From contig NZ_LT629703.1 of the NCBI RefSeq assembly GCF_900103365.1, forward strand, positions 3,162,001-3,226,000: a stretch of DNA of 64,000 bases, read 5' to 3'. How positions within the stretch are numbered: position 1 is the stretch's first letter; each line of letters begins with the position of its first letter. The stretch comes from Afipia sp. GAS231 (lineage in GTDB: Bacteria; Pseudomonadota; Alphaproteobacteria; Rhizobiales; Xanthobacteraceae). The translations under genes were made by a program, and so were the position numbers. Below the pieces are notes generated by a model that was given only the letters and a program-made list of their open reading frames with translations, ran no database searches and was not told where the DNA came from. Below, piece after piece: positions 8,534 to 17,105 of this stretch.

Positions 8534-8728
8534 AACGCTTCGCTCTTTGTTTGACGCGTTCTCTTCACGCAAACCGGAAGCCCACTTCGCTTGAAAACGC
8601 TTCTCTCTTTGTTTGACGCGTTTTCTTCACGCGAACCGGAAGCCCACTTCGCTTGAAAACGCTTCTCTCTTTGTTTGACGCGTTTTCTTCACGCGAACCG
8701 GAAGCCCACTTCGCTTGAAAGCGCTTCA
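8534..8728. repeat. 62-bp tandem repeat array (about three copies) of a dispersed palindromic element
   Basis: The unit beginning AACGCTTC recurs at 8534, 8596 and 8658, an exact 62-bp period, and is followed by a truncated fourth start at 8720. Copies 2 and 3 are almost identical; copy 1 carries a few substitutions. Each unit contains GCGTTTTC and its complement GAAAACGC about 30 bases apart, so each can fold into a hairpin. A single copy of the same element lies at 36401-36451. It looks like a local expansion of a REP-type repeat. Confidence 0.9.
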
Positions 8729-8746
8729 CTAGTGGATCCTGCGTCC

Positions 8747-8775
8747 GGCACGGGCGCCTCATCCACCCCCGTGCC
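8747..8775. other. Short hairpin
   Basis: GGCACGGG at 8747-8754 pairs perfectly with CCCGTGCC at 8768-8775. It stands directly before the stronger terminator hairpin, so the two may form one structured transcript end. Confidence 0.5.
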
Positions 8776-8781
8776 GCACCC

Positions 8782-8819
8782 GACCCGCCCGGTTGTCCCC
8801 CCGGGCGGGTCAACTTTTT
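8782..8819 (+). terminator. Rho-independent terminator
   Basis: An 11-bp perfect stem (GACCCGCCCGG with CCGGGCGGGTC) and an 8-nt loop are followed by AAC and five T residues, reading on the plus strand. It lies about 310 bp after the small envelope gene and 276 bp before the porin start. It could end the former transcript or act in the porin leader. Confidence 0.75.
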
Positions 8820-9094
8820 GGCCTTCAGCGGCTCCGCCAGGCGCCCCTGTTGCAAAACTGTTACCGACCGCTGCCATCCAACGGGTGCGCTATTTAGTCT
8901 TGTTGCTATTGCGAATTACTTGCAATAGGAACGGAACGAACAATGCATTTCCCCGCTCTGGCTTGGACCGGGAGAATCATGAGAATCCGACCGGGGGCGG
9001 CGGGGTTGATGACTTCATTTCTTGGGTGGCGGCAGGCCTTCAAATCTGCAGTGATGACGCGAGACCACCGCAACCTTTGCGAAGTGTCCGCACG
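8820..9094 (+). other. Leader region upstream of the porin gene
   Basis: The frame containing the porin is open back to 8675, but this part crosses the terminator and the repeat array, lacks a signal peptide and is not coding. The region should hold the porin promoter; no consensus was identified with confidence. Confidence 0.35.
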
Positions 9095-11098
9095 ATGACC
9101 CGCGACCGCCGATATCAGAAGCATGATGCGAGGCTTTTCCTGGTTGGTGTGGCGTTCGGCACGCTCGCGCTGGGCGGACCTGCGGCCGCGGCGGATATGG
9201 CGCTCAAGGCGCCCGCTTACAAAAGCATCTACGACTGGACCGGCTTCTATCTCGGTGGCCACTTCGGCTATGGCGGCGGAAGTCTTGGACCGGGAACCAA
9301 TCCGCTTCCCGAGCAGGGCGTATTCCTGCCGCACAGCGTCACCGGACTGACCGGCGGCTACCAGGCTGGCTACAGCAGGCAATTCTCGAACCGCGTTGTG
9401 CTCGGCATCGAAGCGGACGCGTCGTTTCCAAGCCCGATGGACGGCGCGGCGCTGATGCCGGCGCCGTTCCACACCACTCTCGACTATACCGGCACCCTGC
9501 GCGGCCGCATCGGTTACGCATTCGGGCGCTGGATGCCTTATCTGACCGGCGGATTTGCCTGGGGACATACCCACGTCAATATCAACGACCCCACCGGAGG
9601 CCTCATCTCATCGCCGGGCCAATATCACACCGGCTGGACTGTGGGTGCCGGCGCCGAGTTCGCGGTGAGCGGCAACTGGAGCGCAAAAGCCGAATACAGC
9701 TACATCGATCTGTCACAGCGCATGTACGACCTCTCAGGTTTCGGGCTGCCGGGCGTGAATGTCGACCCGCGCATCCATCTGGTGAAACTCGGCCTCAACT
9801 ACCACTTCGGCGACGCGCCATTGATCACGCCAACCGATGGAAAAACCCTGCTTCCGGAATCCAACGACTGGAATGTCCACGCGCAAACCACCTTTTTGCC
9901 GCAGGCCTATCCCGGCATTCGTTCGCCCTATGCCGGTGCCTTTAGTCTTCCCGGCTCCGGACAGTTGCAGGAGACCTGGACCACAACGGCGTTTGTCGGC
10001 GTGCGGCTGTGGCAGGGCGGCGAGTTCTATTTCAATCCGGAAATTGCGCAGGGCTTTGGCCTGAACGGCACGCTGGGATTGGCGGGATTCCCGAACGGCG
10101 AAGCGCAAAAGGCCGGCGCCGCCTTCCCGAAAATCCGCCCGCAGCGCTATTACATCAAACAGACCTTCGGCCTCGGCGGCGAGCAGGAAGAGGTTCCGGA
10201 CGCGGCCAACCAATTGCCGGGGAAACGCGACATCGACCGCGTCACGCTGATCGTCGGGCGCTTTGCGATCGGCGATTTCTTCGACGGCAATTCCTATGCA
10301 AAGGATCCGCGCGCGGACTTCATGAACTGGGCAATGTGGTCGTCGGCGGCCTACGATTTTCCGGCCGACCTTCCCGGCTATACCCGCGGTGCGGTGGCCG
10401 AACTCAATCGCAAGGATTGGGCGGTACGCGCCGGATTGTTCCAGGTGCCCAGCGCGCCCAACAGCGACATCCTCACCTTCAAGACCGGCGGCGCCGTGGT
10501 CGAATTCGAGGGCCGCTATGCGATCTTCGATCAGCCGGGCAAATTGCGACTCGGGGTATTCGGCAATCGCGGCAACACCGGCGATTATCGCGACGCGCTG
10601 GCCATCGAGGCGATGAACCCGGCGCTTGATATCAATACGGTCATGGCGGGCATTCGCCGCGACAACCTGAAATACGGTTTCTATGCCAATGCCGAGCAGC
10701 AGATCGCGCAGGATGTCGGCCTGTTTGCCCGCGCCAGCTGGAACGACGGGCGGAGCGAGATTCTGTCGTTCACCGACATCGATCGCAGCATTTCAGGTGG
10801 CTTGTCGGTGAAGGGCAGCTATTGGGGACGCCCGAGCGATACCATCGGCATTGGCGGCGCCGTCAACGGGTTGTCCAGCGCGCATCGCGATTACCTCGCC
10901 GCCGGCGGCCTCGGCCTGCTGATCGGCGACGGCCAGCTCAACTATCGCAACGAGCGCATCTTCGAGACGTATTACGCCTATGCGCTCAACAAGCAGTTTA
11001 CTTTGACCGCCGACTATCAGTTCATCACCAATCCCGCCTACAACGCCGACCGCGGCCCGGTTCATATCTTCTCGGGCCGCTTGCACGGCGAGTTCTAG
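9095..11098 (+). CDS. Outer-membrane protein: N-terminal 8-strand barrel fused to OprB-type carbohydrate porin
   Basis: The ATG at 9095 gives 667 residues with a signal peptide cleaved near residue 33 (PAAAADMALKAP). Residues of about 45-220 form an Omp25/OmpA-like barrel domain (YDWTGFYLGGHFGYG, ending in KLGLNYHF). From about 250 onward the sequence is an OprB carbohydrate-selective porin (NVHAQTTFLPQAYPGIRSPY through DRGPVHIFSGRLHGEF), ending in a C-terminal aromatic residue as needed for barrel assembly. It should let sugars or similar solutes cross the outer membrane. Fusions of this kind occur in bradyrhizobia. It stands alone between intergenic regions. Confidence 0.88.
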   Translation: MTRDRRYQKHDARLFLVGVAFGTLALGGPAAAADMALKAPAYKSIYDWTGFYLGGHFGYGGGSLGPGTNPLPEQGVFLPHSVTGLTGGYQAGYSRQFSNRVVLGIEADASFPSPMDGAALMPAPFHTTLDYTGTLRGRIGYAFGRWMPYLTGGFAWGHTHVNINDPTGGLISSPGQYHTGWTVGAGAEFAVSGNWSAKAEYSYIDLSQRMYDLSGFGLPGVNVDPRIHLVKLGLNYHFGDAPLITPTDGKTLLPESNDWNVHAQTTFLPQAYPGIRSPYAGAFSLPGSGQLQETWTTTAFVGVRLWQGGEFYFNPEIAQGFGLNGTLGLAGFPNGEAQKAGAAFPKIRPQRYYIKQTFGLGGEQEEVPDAANQLPGKRDIDRVTLIVGRFAIGDFFDGNSYAKDPRADFMNWAMWSSAAYDFPADLPGYTRGAVAELNRKDWAVRAGLFQVPSAPNSDILTFKTGGAVVEFEGRYAIFDQPGKLRLGVFGNRGNTGDYRDALAIEAMNPALDINTVMAGIRRDNLKYGFYANAEQQIAQDVGLFARASWNDGRSEILSFTDIDRSISGGLSVKGSYWGRPSDTIGIGGAVNGLSSAHRDYLAAGGLGLLIGDGQLNYRNERIFETYYAYALNKQFTLTADYQFITNPAYNADRGPVHIFSGRLHGEF

Positions 11099-11221
11099 GC
11101 AGCACCGGGCACTGGCAAAATCTCGCGCCGAAATCGCCCCGATCCCGTGCAAAAAAACCGCACCGGGAATAAAAGCCGGCAAACGGGATTCAGGTCATCG
11201 GGTATCCACGATAGGCGGAGG

Positions 11222-12067
11222 ATGACGCACGTGCCGTTCCGGCTGATCTTGGCCAAGATTCGCCGTGGAACGACAGCGCCCGGCAGGTTCACCGCGCTGA
11301 CGCTCGTTCTCGTCGCCGCTGCACCGACGCTCGCGCAGGCCGGGGAATGCCCGGGCTCGGCGTCGGAGATCGCCACCGACCGGCCGGACGTCACGAACTC
11401 CAGCCTCGTCGTTCCCGTTGGCAGCCTGCAGGGCGAAAACGGCATCAACACCACGCGGCGCGGCCTCGACAAGGCGTTCGACGGGACCAACAGCCGGCTC
11501 CGGCTCGGCATCGCCGACTGCCTCGAGATTCTGATCGACGTGCCGAATTATACCGGCCGCGTGAAGGGCGACGCCGACACCGGCTTCGGCAACGTGGCGC
11601 CGGCCATCAAATGGCAATTCGGTTCGCTTCCCGAAGCATGGAATCTATCGGTGACGGCGGGCGCTGGCCTGCCGACCGGCTCGCCGAAAATCGCAGGCCC
11701 CGGCCTGCAGCCCTATCTGCAATTTCCGTGGTCGTATGAGATCGGCGCCGGCTGGGGCACCAGCGGCATGGTGACGACGTTCTTTTTCCCGTCCGATCTT
11801 GCCAACAAGCAGACCACCGAAGCGACGTTCGTGCTCGAAAAGAAGGTCACCGATCGCGCGTCGCTGTTCGTCGAATATGTCGGCGATTACCCCTCGCGCG
11901 GCAGCAGTGTTCAACTCTTCAACACGGGCGGCGGATATCTGCTGACCAGGACTCAGCAGATCGACTTCCACGTTGCATTCGGCCTCAACCGGAATTCGCC
12001 GAATTACATCGTCGGCCTCGGCTATTCATTCCGGTTCGACGATCTGTTTCACAACGCCGCGCGGTAA
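11222..12067 (+). CDS. Outer-membrane beta-barrel protein, phenol-degradation-MetA-like transporter family
   Basis: Starting at the ATG at 11222 (GGAG just upstream) gives 281 residues with an N-terminal signal sequence ending LAQAGE. The body has alternating beta-strand character with ATDRPDVTNSS near the N-terminus and a terminal strand IVGLGYSFRFDD. This resembles the transporter/MetA-pathway family (PF13557) of outer-membrane channels. The substrate is unknown. It lies 120 bp after the porin, so the two may be co-expressed. Confidence 0.7.
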   Translation: MTHVPFRLILAKIRRGTTAPGRFTALTLVLVAAAPTLAQAGECPGSASEIATDRPDVTNSSLVVPVGSLQGENGINTTRRGLDKAFDGTNSRLRLGIADCLEILIDVPNYTGRVKGDADTGFGNVAPAIKWQFGSLPEAWNLSVTAGAGLPTGSPKIAGPGLQPYLQFPWSYEIGAGWGTSGMVTTFFFPSDLANKQTTEATFVLEKKVTDRASLFVEYVGDYPSRGSSVQLFNTGGGYLLTRTQQIDFHVAFGLNRNSPNYIVGLGYSFRFDDLFHNAAR

Positions 12068-12097
12068 GACGACGCGTTGATGGACGCGCGCGTGACG

Positions 12098-13729
12098 TCA
12101 CCCCGCAGGCTGAAACGAATCCGCCCGCGCCATCGCCCAGTCGTCGCGGAAGCGCGGATCCTCGGTGCCTTCGATCAATTCGCCCGGTCGCAGCGACGGA
12201 TAAAGCTGCGCGAAAGACCGTACCTCGGTGGTCGAGCTTCGCTGCGAGAAATGGATCGAGCGGATCTGCTGCGGATGCTCGAGACCGGCGGCAGCGAGCA
12301 GTTCGGTCAACGCATGCAGGGTCGCGTGGTGATAGTTGTAGACACGCTCGACCTTGTGCGGCACCACCAGCGCGCGATTACGCGAGGGATCCTGGGTCGT
12401 GACGCCGGTCGGGCAACGATCGGTATGGCAGCTCAGCGACTGGATGCAGCCGAGCGCGAACATGAATCCGCGCGCCGAATTGCACCAGTCGGCGCCGATC
12501 GCCATCGCGCGCGCCATGTCGAACGCGGTCGCAATCTTGCCGGCGGCCCCGATCTTGATGCGGTCGCGCGCATTGATGCCGATCAGCGCATTGTGGACGA
12601 AATTGACGCCCTCGCGCATCGGCATGCCCAAATGGTCCATGAACTCCAGCGGCGCGGCACCCGTGCCGCCTTCATTGCCATCGACGACGATGAAGTCGGG
12701 ATAGATGCCGCTCTCCAGCATCGCCTTGCAGATCGCCAGGAACTCCCAGGGATGGCCGATGCACATCTTGAACCCGGCCGGCTTGCCGCCTGACAGCCTT
12801 CGCATCTCGGCGATAAAGGCCATCATCTGCAACGGTGTCGAGAACGCCCGGTGATAGGCCGGCGAGATGCAATCCTCGCCCATGGCAACACCGCGGATCC
12901 TGGAAATTTCCTCCGAGACCTTGGCCGCCGGCAGCACGCCGCCATGACCGGGCTTGGCGCCCTGGCTGATCTTGAGCTCGACCATCTTGATCTGATCGTC
13001 GGTCGCGACACGCGCGAACTCATCCGGATTGAACGTTCCGTCGCGGTTGCGGCAACCGAAATAGCCGGAGCCAACTTCCCAGATGATGTCACCGCCATTC
13101 TCGCGATGATAGGGGCTAACGCCGCCCTCGCCGGTGTCGTGGGCGAAGCCGCCCTTCTTGGCGCCCGCATTCAGCGCGCGCACCGCATTGGGGCTGAGCG
13201 CGCCGAAACTCATCGCCGAGATATTGAACACCGACGCCGAATACGGCTTGGCGCAATCGGGACCGCCGATGGTGATGCGGAACTGCTCCTCGGCACGCGG
13301 CTTCGGCGCCACCGAATGATGCATCCACTCATAGCCCTCGCGGTAGACGTCCTCTTGGGTACCGAATGGCCGCTTGTCCAGCACCATCTTGGCGCGCTGA
13401 TAGACGAGCGCGCGGGTGTCGCGGGAAAACGGCATGCCGTCTTTCTCGCTCTCGAAGAAATACTGCCGCATCTCGGGCCGGATCTCTTCGAGCAGGAAAC
13501 GGATATGCGCCGAGATCGGATAGTTGCGCAAAACCGCGTGGCTCTTCTGCGTCAGGTCGCGAATGCCGAGGAACGTCAGCGCGCCGAAGATCACAATCGG
13601 GATCAGCACGACTTCCCATATCTTCGGGTTATGGTCGAACACCCCGATACCGAGCAGCAATGCCGTGACGACGGCGCAGATCGTCAACACGATGAAGCGT
13701 GGCGAGAACGGAAGCAGCAGCGTTTCCAT
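12098..13729 (-). CDS. FMN-binding glutamate-synthase-family protein, membrane-anchored
   Basis: The 543-residue protein begins with two membrane segments (residues 9-30 and 36-55), followed by a glutamate synthase central/FMN barrel domain. Visible features include SFGALSPNAVRALNAGAKK, the loop GGTGAAPLEFMD and the cysteines in GCIQSLSCHTDRCPTG. In GltB such cysteines bind a 3Fe-4S cluster. It lacks the amidotransferase domain of full GOGAT, so it is unlikely to make glutamate from glutamine on its own. Stand-alone versions are widespread and poorly characterised. A GAGGGA ribosome-binding site precedes the ATG. Confidence 0.85.
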   Translation of the reverse strand: METLLLPFSPRFIVLTICAVVTALLLGIGVFDHNPKIWEVVLIPIVIFGALTFLGIRDLTQKSHAVLRNYPISAHIRFLLEEIRPEMRQYFFESEKDGMPFSRDTRALVYQRAKMVLDKRPFGTQEDVYREGYEWMHHSVAPKPRAEEQFRITIGGPDCAKPYSASVFNISAMSFGALSPNAVRALNAGAKKGGFAHDTGEGGVSPYHRENGGDIIWEVGSGYFGCRNRDGTFNPDEFARVATDDQIKMVELKISQGAKPGHGGVLPAAKVSEEISRIRGVAMGEDCISPAYHRAFSTPLQMMAFIAEMRRLSGGKPAGFKMCIGHPWEFLAICKAMLESGIYPDFIVVDGNEGGTGAAPLEFMDHLGMPMREGVNFVHNALIGINARDRIKIGAAGKIATAFDMARAMAIGADWCNSARGFMFALGCIQSLSCHTDRCPTGVTTQDPSRNRALVVPHKVERVYNYHHATLHALTELLAAAGLEHPQQIRSIHFSQRSSTTEVRSFAQLYPSLRPGELIEGTEDPRFRDDWAMARADSFQPAG

Positions 13730-13910
13730 AAAATCCCTCAGCCGGATTATTGCTTGTCGACCGGTAGCTTAGTCCAATCAACGGAATAAGCGCCATACGA
13801 TATACGCCCCCGCAATCGCGGATGTGACAGCAGCCCGTAAAAATTTACAGGCCCGGCCCCCGGAACGGTATGGTCCGGCGAGCTATTGCAGTGCAGCGTA
13901 ACGATGGTTC

Positions 13911-14783
13911 TCAGTGACTGTGCAAGCGCATTTCGTGGGGAATTCTGCCCTGCTGCAGGCCGTGCTGGGCCAACCAGGCGTCGGTCGTCTCGATGGCGCG
14001 GGTGATATGATCCGATGTGCGCGAGAAATCGTACGGTGATCCCACCAGCGGGCATAACGGCGGCACCACGAAATACTCGATTTCGGGCCCGAGGCTTTCC
14101 AGTTCGCTCACCAGTTGACGCGCGATCAGCAGCGTCAACGCATGCAACGCGTTCGCGACCGCACCGACCGGCGGCTTCTGCGTCGCACAGGCGTGCCCGG
14201 TCGGCAGAATGATCAGCCGCCTGGCGCCTTTATTCACCGCCACCTGGATCGGCGTGTTGCTGGAGATGGCGCCATCGGCGAGGTAGTAATTCCGGTAATG
14301 CACCGGCGCGAACGCGCCGGGGATCGCCGTCGAGGCCACGATCGCCTCGTCGATCGGCCCGTCCGACAGCACCACGCTGTCGCCGGAGACGATGTCGGTG
14401 GTGACGATGTGCAGCGGCAGCTTGGCATCCTGCAGATTGCGATAGGGGATGTGATCCTCGATCAGCTTGCGGATGCCGTCATGGGGAATCAGAAAATCGC
14501 GGCGCCACAGGAAACTCAGCACAGTGCGCCAGCTCATCGGAAACACATCCTGCCGCGTCAGTGCGCGCCAGATCGTCTCCAGTCTCTCCACGCCTTTGAG
14601 CGTCGGGTCGCCGGCATAGAACGCGCCGTTCAAGGCGCCGACGCTGGAGCCCACCACCATATCGGCGGAAATGCCGTGCGCTGCGAGGGAATGCAGCATG
14701 CCGACCTGAATGGCGCCAAAACTGCCGCCGCCGGCAAACACAAAGGCGGTCTTCGCTGGCCCGATCTCATCGCGTACCGCCAC
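13911..14783 (-). CDS. Patatin-like phospholipase (RssA/YlbK type)
   Basis: The 290-residue protein starts at a GTG. It has the oxyanion-hole motif GGGSFG (18-23), the nucleophile elbow GSSVG with Ser47, and Asp170 in LADGAIS, forming the Ser-Asp dyad of patatins (PF01734). It likely hydrolyses acyl ester bonds of lipids in the cytoplasm or at the inner membrane; no signal peptide is visible. It is separated by 181 bp from the upstream glutamate-synthase-like gene on the same strand. Confidence 0.88.
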   Translation of the reverse strand: MAVRDEIGPAKTAFVFAGGGSFGAIQVGMLHSLAAHGISADMVVGSSVGALNGAFYAGDPTLKGVERLETIWRALTRQDVFPMSWRTVLSFLWRRDFLIPHDGIRKLIEDHIPYRNLQDAKLPLHIVTTDIVSGDSVVLSDGPIDEAIVASTAIPGAFAPVHYRNYYLADGAISSNTPIQVAVNKGARRLIILPTGHACATQKPPVGAVANALHALTLLIARQLVSELESLGPEIEYFVVPPLCPLVGSPYDFSRTSDHITRAIETTDAWLAQHGLQQGRIPHEMRLHSH

Positions 14784-14883
14784 GGCGCACTCGCTCCCCG
14801 ATGCCGCCGCGTCGGCCAGGTGCCGCGCGGCGTTCGGAGGCGGTTATAGCAGCGGGAGAACGGGAGAAGCTACTGGCGCCAAT

Positions 14884-15005
14884 GTCGTCCCCGCGAACGC
14901 GGGGACCCATACGCCGCGGCTTCTCGATTTGAGGTGGCATCAGTCGCCACCACCCGCAACAATAACGGCCGCAGAGTATGGGTCCCGGCTCAAGGCCGGG
15001 ACGAC
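14884..15005. repeat. Palindromic intergenic element (GTCGTCCC family)
   Basis: The 122-bp element is bounded by inverted GTCGTCCC and GGGACGAC. It has inner hairpins (CCCCGCGAACGCGGGG on the left, CCCGGCTCAAGGCCGGG on the right) and complementary ACCCATAC/GTATGGGT. It fills the gap just after the ferredoxin reductase stop and is related to the element at 29855-29980. Confidence 0.85.
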
Positions 15006-15009
15006 AATC

Positions 15010-15783
15010 TTAGCGCTCGACGAACGCCTTCTCGATCACGAAGTGACCGGGCTGGCTGTGGCTGCCTTCGAGGAAGCCGCGGCCTTCGAACATCTGGCGC
15101 AATTCTTCCAGCATGCCCGGGCTGCCGCACATCATGATGCGGTCGGTCGCGATATCGAGCGGCGACTGGTGAATGTCGTTGAACAACTGTTCCGACGTGA
15201 TCAGGTCGGTGATACGGCCACGGTTGCGGAACGGCTCGCGGGTGACAGTCGGATAATACAGCAACTTCTCCGACAGCAGCGGCCCGAACAGTTCATCGTC
15301 GCGCAGCTTGGCGACCAGTTCTTCGCCATAGGCGAGTTCGGATACCTGCCGGCAGCCATGAACCAGCACGATGGTCTCGTACCGCTCGTAGACATCGGGG
15401 TCCTTGATCAGGCTCGCGAACGGCGCCAAGCCGGTGCCGGTCGACAGCAGCAGCAAACGCTGGCCCGCAATCAGGTTGTCGGTGATCAGCGTGCCGGTGG
15501 CCTTGCGGCCGACCAGGATCTCGTCGCCTTCCCTGATCTTCTGCAGCTTCGAGGTCAGCGGCCCGTCCGCGACCTTGATCGAGAAGAATTCGAGTTCCTC
15601 CTCGTGATTGGCGCTCGCCATGCTGTAGGCGCGCAGCAGCGGACGGCCCTCGACCTCGAGGCCGATCATCGCAAACTGGCCGTTCTGGAAGCGGAAGCCG
15701 GAATCGCGGGTGGCGGTGAAGCTGAAAAGTGTATCGGTCCAATGCCGGACAGAAAGAACTTTCTCTCTATAGAACGCGCTCAT
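15010..15783 (-). CDS. fpr: Ferredoxin--NADP(+) reductase
   Basis: The ATG at 15783 yields 257 residues, the standard length of bacterial plant-type FNR. The flavin-binding motif RAYSMAS and the NADP-binding GTGLAPFASLI are visible. The C-terminus FVIEKAFVER ends in an extension beyond the usual aromatic, as in the alphaproteobacterial subclass. It transfers electrons between NADPH and ferredoxin or flavodoxin, for Fe-S assembly and oxidative stress defence. Upstream in-frame codons to 15864 are unlikely to be translated. It is a single-gene unit, divergent from the ATP-grasp gene. Confidence 0.93.
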   Translation of the reverse strand: MSAFYREKVLSVRHWTDTLFSFTATRDSGFRFQNGQFAMIGLEVEGRPLLRAYSMASANHEEELEFFSIKVADGPLTSKLQKIREGDEILVGRKATGTLITDNLIAGQRLLLLSTGTGLAPFASLIKDPDVYERYETIVLVHGCRQVSELAYGEELVAKLRDDELFGPLLSEKLLYYPTVTREPFRNRGRITDLITSEQLFNDIHQSPLDIATDRIMMCGSPGMLEELRQMFEGRGFLEGSHSQPGHFVIEKAFVER

Positions 15784-16083
15784 GTGTTTTCGTTTTTCCT
15801 GACGTCTTGGTGTAGAACGTTTTGGTTTTTCGGACCCGAAGATACGAAAAACCCCCGAAATCATTGGCGATTTGACGCTTCATTTGCGCCAACGGGACAG
15901 ATAGTCAATATGATCTGACGCACAATTGAGAGATCGGAATGGAAGTCGGTTTATTTTCTGGAATGGTTCAAGTCGAAGTCTGTTAACGCTGTCAGCGCGC
16001 GCAATTAACTTGCTGAAATCGTCACCGATCTGGCAATAAATTACCTCCAAAATCACTGCGATGGCAGAGCGGGAAAGTCGGTC
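15784..16083. other. 300-bp divergent intergenic region
   Basis: This region holds promoters for fpr (minus) and the ATP-grasp gene (plus). A weak plus-strand candidate is TTGAGA at 15926 with TTTATT at 15950 (18-bp spacer). It is noticeably more AT-rich than its neighbours. No RNA gene or operator was recognised. Confidence 0.35.
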
Positions 16084-17046
16084 ATGATCAACGGCGAGCG
16101 CGCTTTCGTAAGCGCCGTCAGAAAATACTGCGCCAGCCACGGCATCGACGTCGAACTGAAAGCCGAGGGCTGGCTCATTGTCATGACGCGCGGGTCAAGC
16201 CGGCGCTTCGCCTTCGGCTATGATCTCGGGTTGAACAGCGCGGTCGCCCATCGCATCGCCAACGACAAGGCCGCGACCGCAGACGTTCTCGAAATCTGCG
16301 ACATTCCCTGCGTGCCGCACACCGCGTTCCTGAGCCCGCGGATGTACAAGTACATCGTTCCCACAGGGGCATGGACGGCGATGCTCGATCTGCTGAAGCA
16401 GAATCCGCAAGGCCTCGTCGTCAAGCCCAACGAAGGCACCGGCGGAATTTCGGTCTTCAAGGTCAGGACCGAACCGGAACTCGAAGTCGCAGCGAACGAG
16501 ATTTTCTCTTCCGAAAGGAGTCTCGCGATCTCGCCTTACGTGGAGATCGAGGATGAGGTCCGTGTCATCCTGATCGACTACCGACCGATCGCCGTCTTCA
16601 GCAAGAACCGGCTAGCGGTCGTGGGCGACGGCAAGCGCTCCGTTCTGGAACTGGCCATCGCAACCATTCCGGCCGCACGGCTATCTTCTGTCTTGTCCGG
16701 GCAGGCCGGCGATATCAGCAAGGCCTCGCTCGATGAGGTCCCGCCCGCGGGCCGGCGCCACGCGCTGAACTGGCGTCACAACCTCGGTGCGGGCGCGCAG
16801 GCCGTCGTTCTGGAGCAGGGTGACGCGCGGGCCGCCGCCTGCATCGAGATTGCGGTAAAGGCGGCGCGATCGATCGACATGCGCTTCGGCTCGATCGATG
16901 TCGTCAGCGTCGATGGCGCGTGGAAAGTGCTGGAAATCAACTCGGGCGTCATGATGGAAGCGCTGAACCGGTCGCACCCCGAACTGGTCGATGCCGCCTA
17001 CGCCGCGGCGCTTGATCTGGTCTTCGATCCAGGGACGAACGCCTGA
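16084..17046 (+). CDS. Orphan ATP-grasp ligase, cyanophycin-synthetase/GshAB-like
   Basis: The 320-residue protein has an ATP-grasp core. Lys114 lies in KPNEGTGG, the central region is DEVRVILIDYRPIAVF followed by VVGDGKRSVLEL, and the metal-binding end is FGSIDVV...KVLEINSGV. The VVGDGK element and spacing are those of the cyanophycin synthetase and glutathione-synthetase fusion families. However, the protein lacks the Mur-ligase half of cyanophycin synthetase and any gamma-glutamylcysteine ligase domain. It should form an amide bond between an acyl phosphate and an amine; the substrates are unknown. The gene stands alone, with a terminator directly after it. Confidence 0.8.
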   Translation: MINGERAFVSAVRKYCASHGIDVELKAEGWLIVMTRGSSRRFAFGYDLGLNSAVAHRIANDKAATADVLEICDIPCVPHTAFLSPRMYKYIVPTGAWTAMLDLLKQNPQGLVVKPNEGTGGISVFKVRTEPELEVAANEIFSSERSLAISPYVEIEDEVRVILIDYRPIAVFSKNRLAVVGDGKRSVLELAIATIPAARLSSVLSGQAGDISKASLDEVPPAGRRHALNWRHNLGAGAQAVVLEQGDARAAACIEIAVKAARSIDMRFGSIDVVSVDGAWKVLEINSGVMMEALNRSHPELVDAAYAAALDLVFDPGTNA

Positions 17047-17053
17047 AACGAAG

Positions 17054-17075
17054 CGGCCCGGGCATCCCCGGGCCG
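17054..17075. terminator. Bidirectional terminator between convergent genes
   Basis: CGGCCCGGG at 17054-17062, a 4-nt loop and CCCGGGCCG at 17067-17075 form a 9-bp perfect GC-rich hairpin. It is followed by TCCTT on the plus strand. It starts eight bases after the ATP-grasp stop and lies 30 bp from the stop of the convergent binding-protein gene. Confidence 0.7.
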
Positions 17076-17105
17076 TCCTTGCGTGCGAACCAAATATTTG
17101 CTGGT

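Noticed and set aside
8729..8741. ACTAGTGGATCC resembling a cloning-vector polylinker (SpeI-BamHI)
   Set aside because: Only 12 bases match and the flanks continue as normal intergenic sequence with native repeats and a terminator; most likely chance.
14710..15918. 402-codon frame on the plus strand
   Set aside because: It is antisense to the patatin and ferredoxin reductase genes and crosses a palindromic repeat; a high-GC shadow frame.
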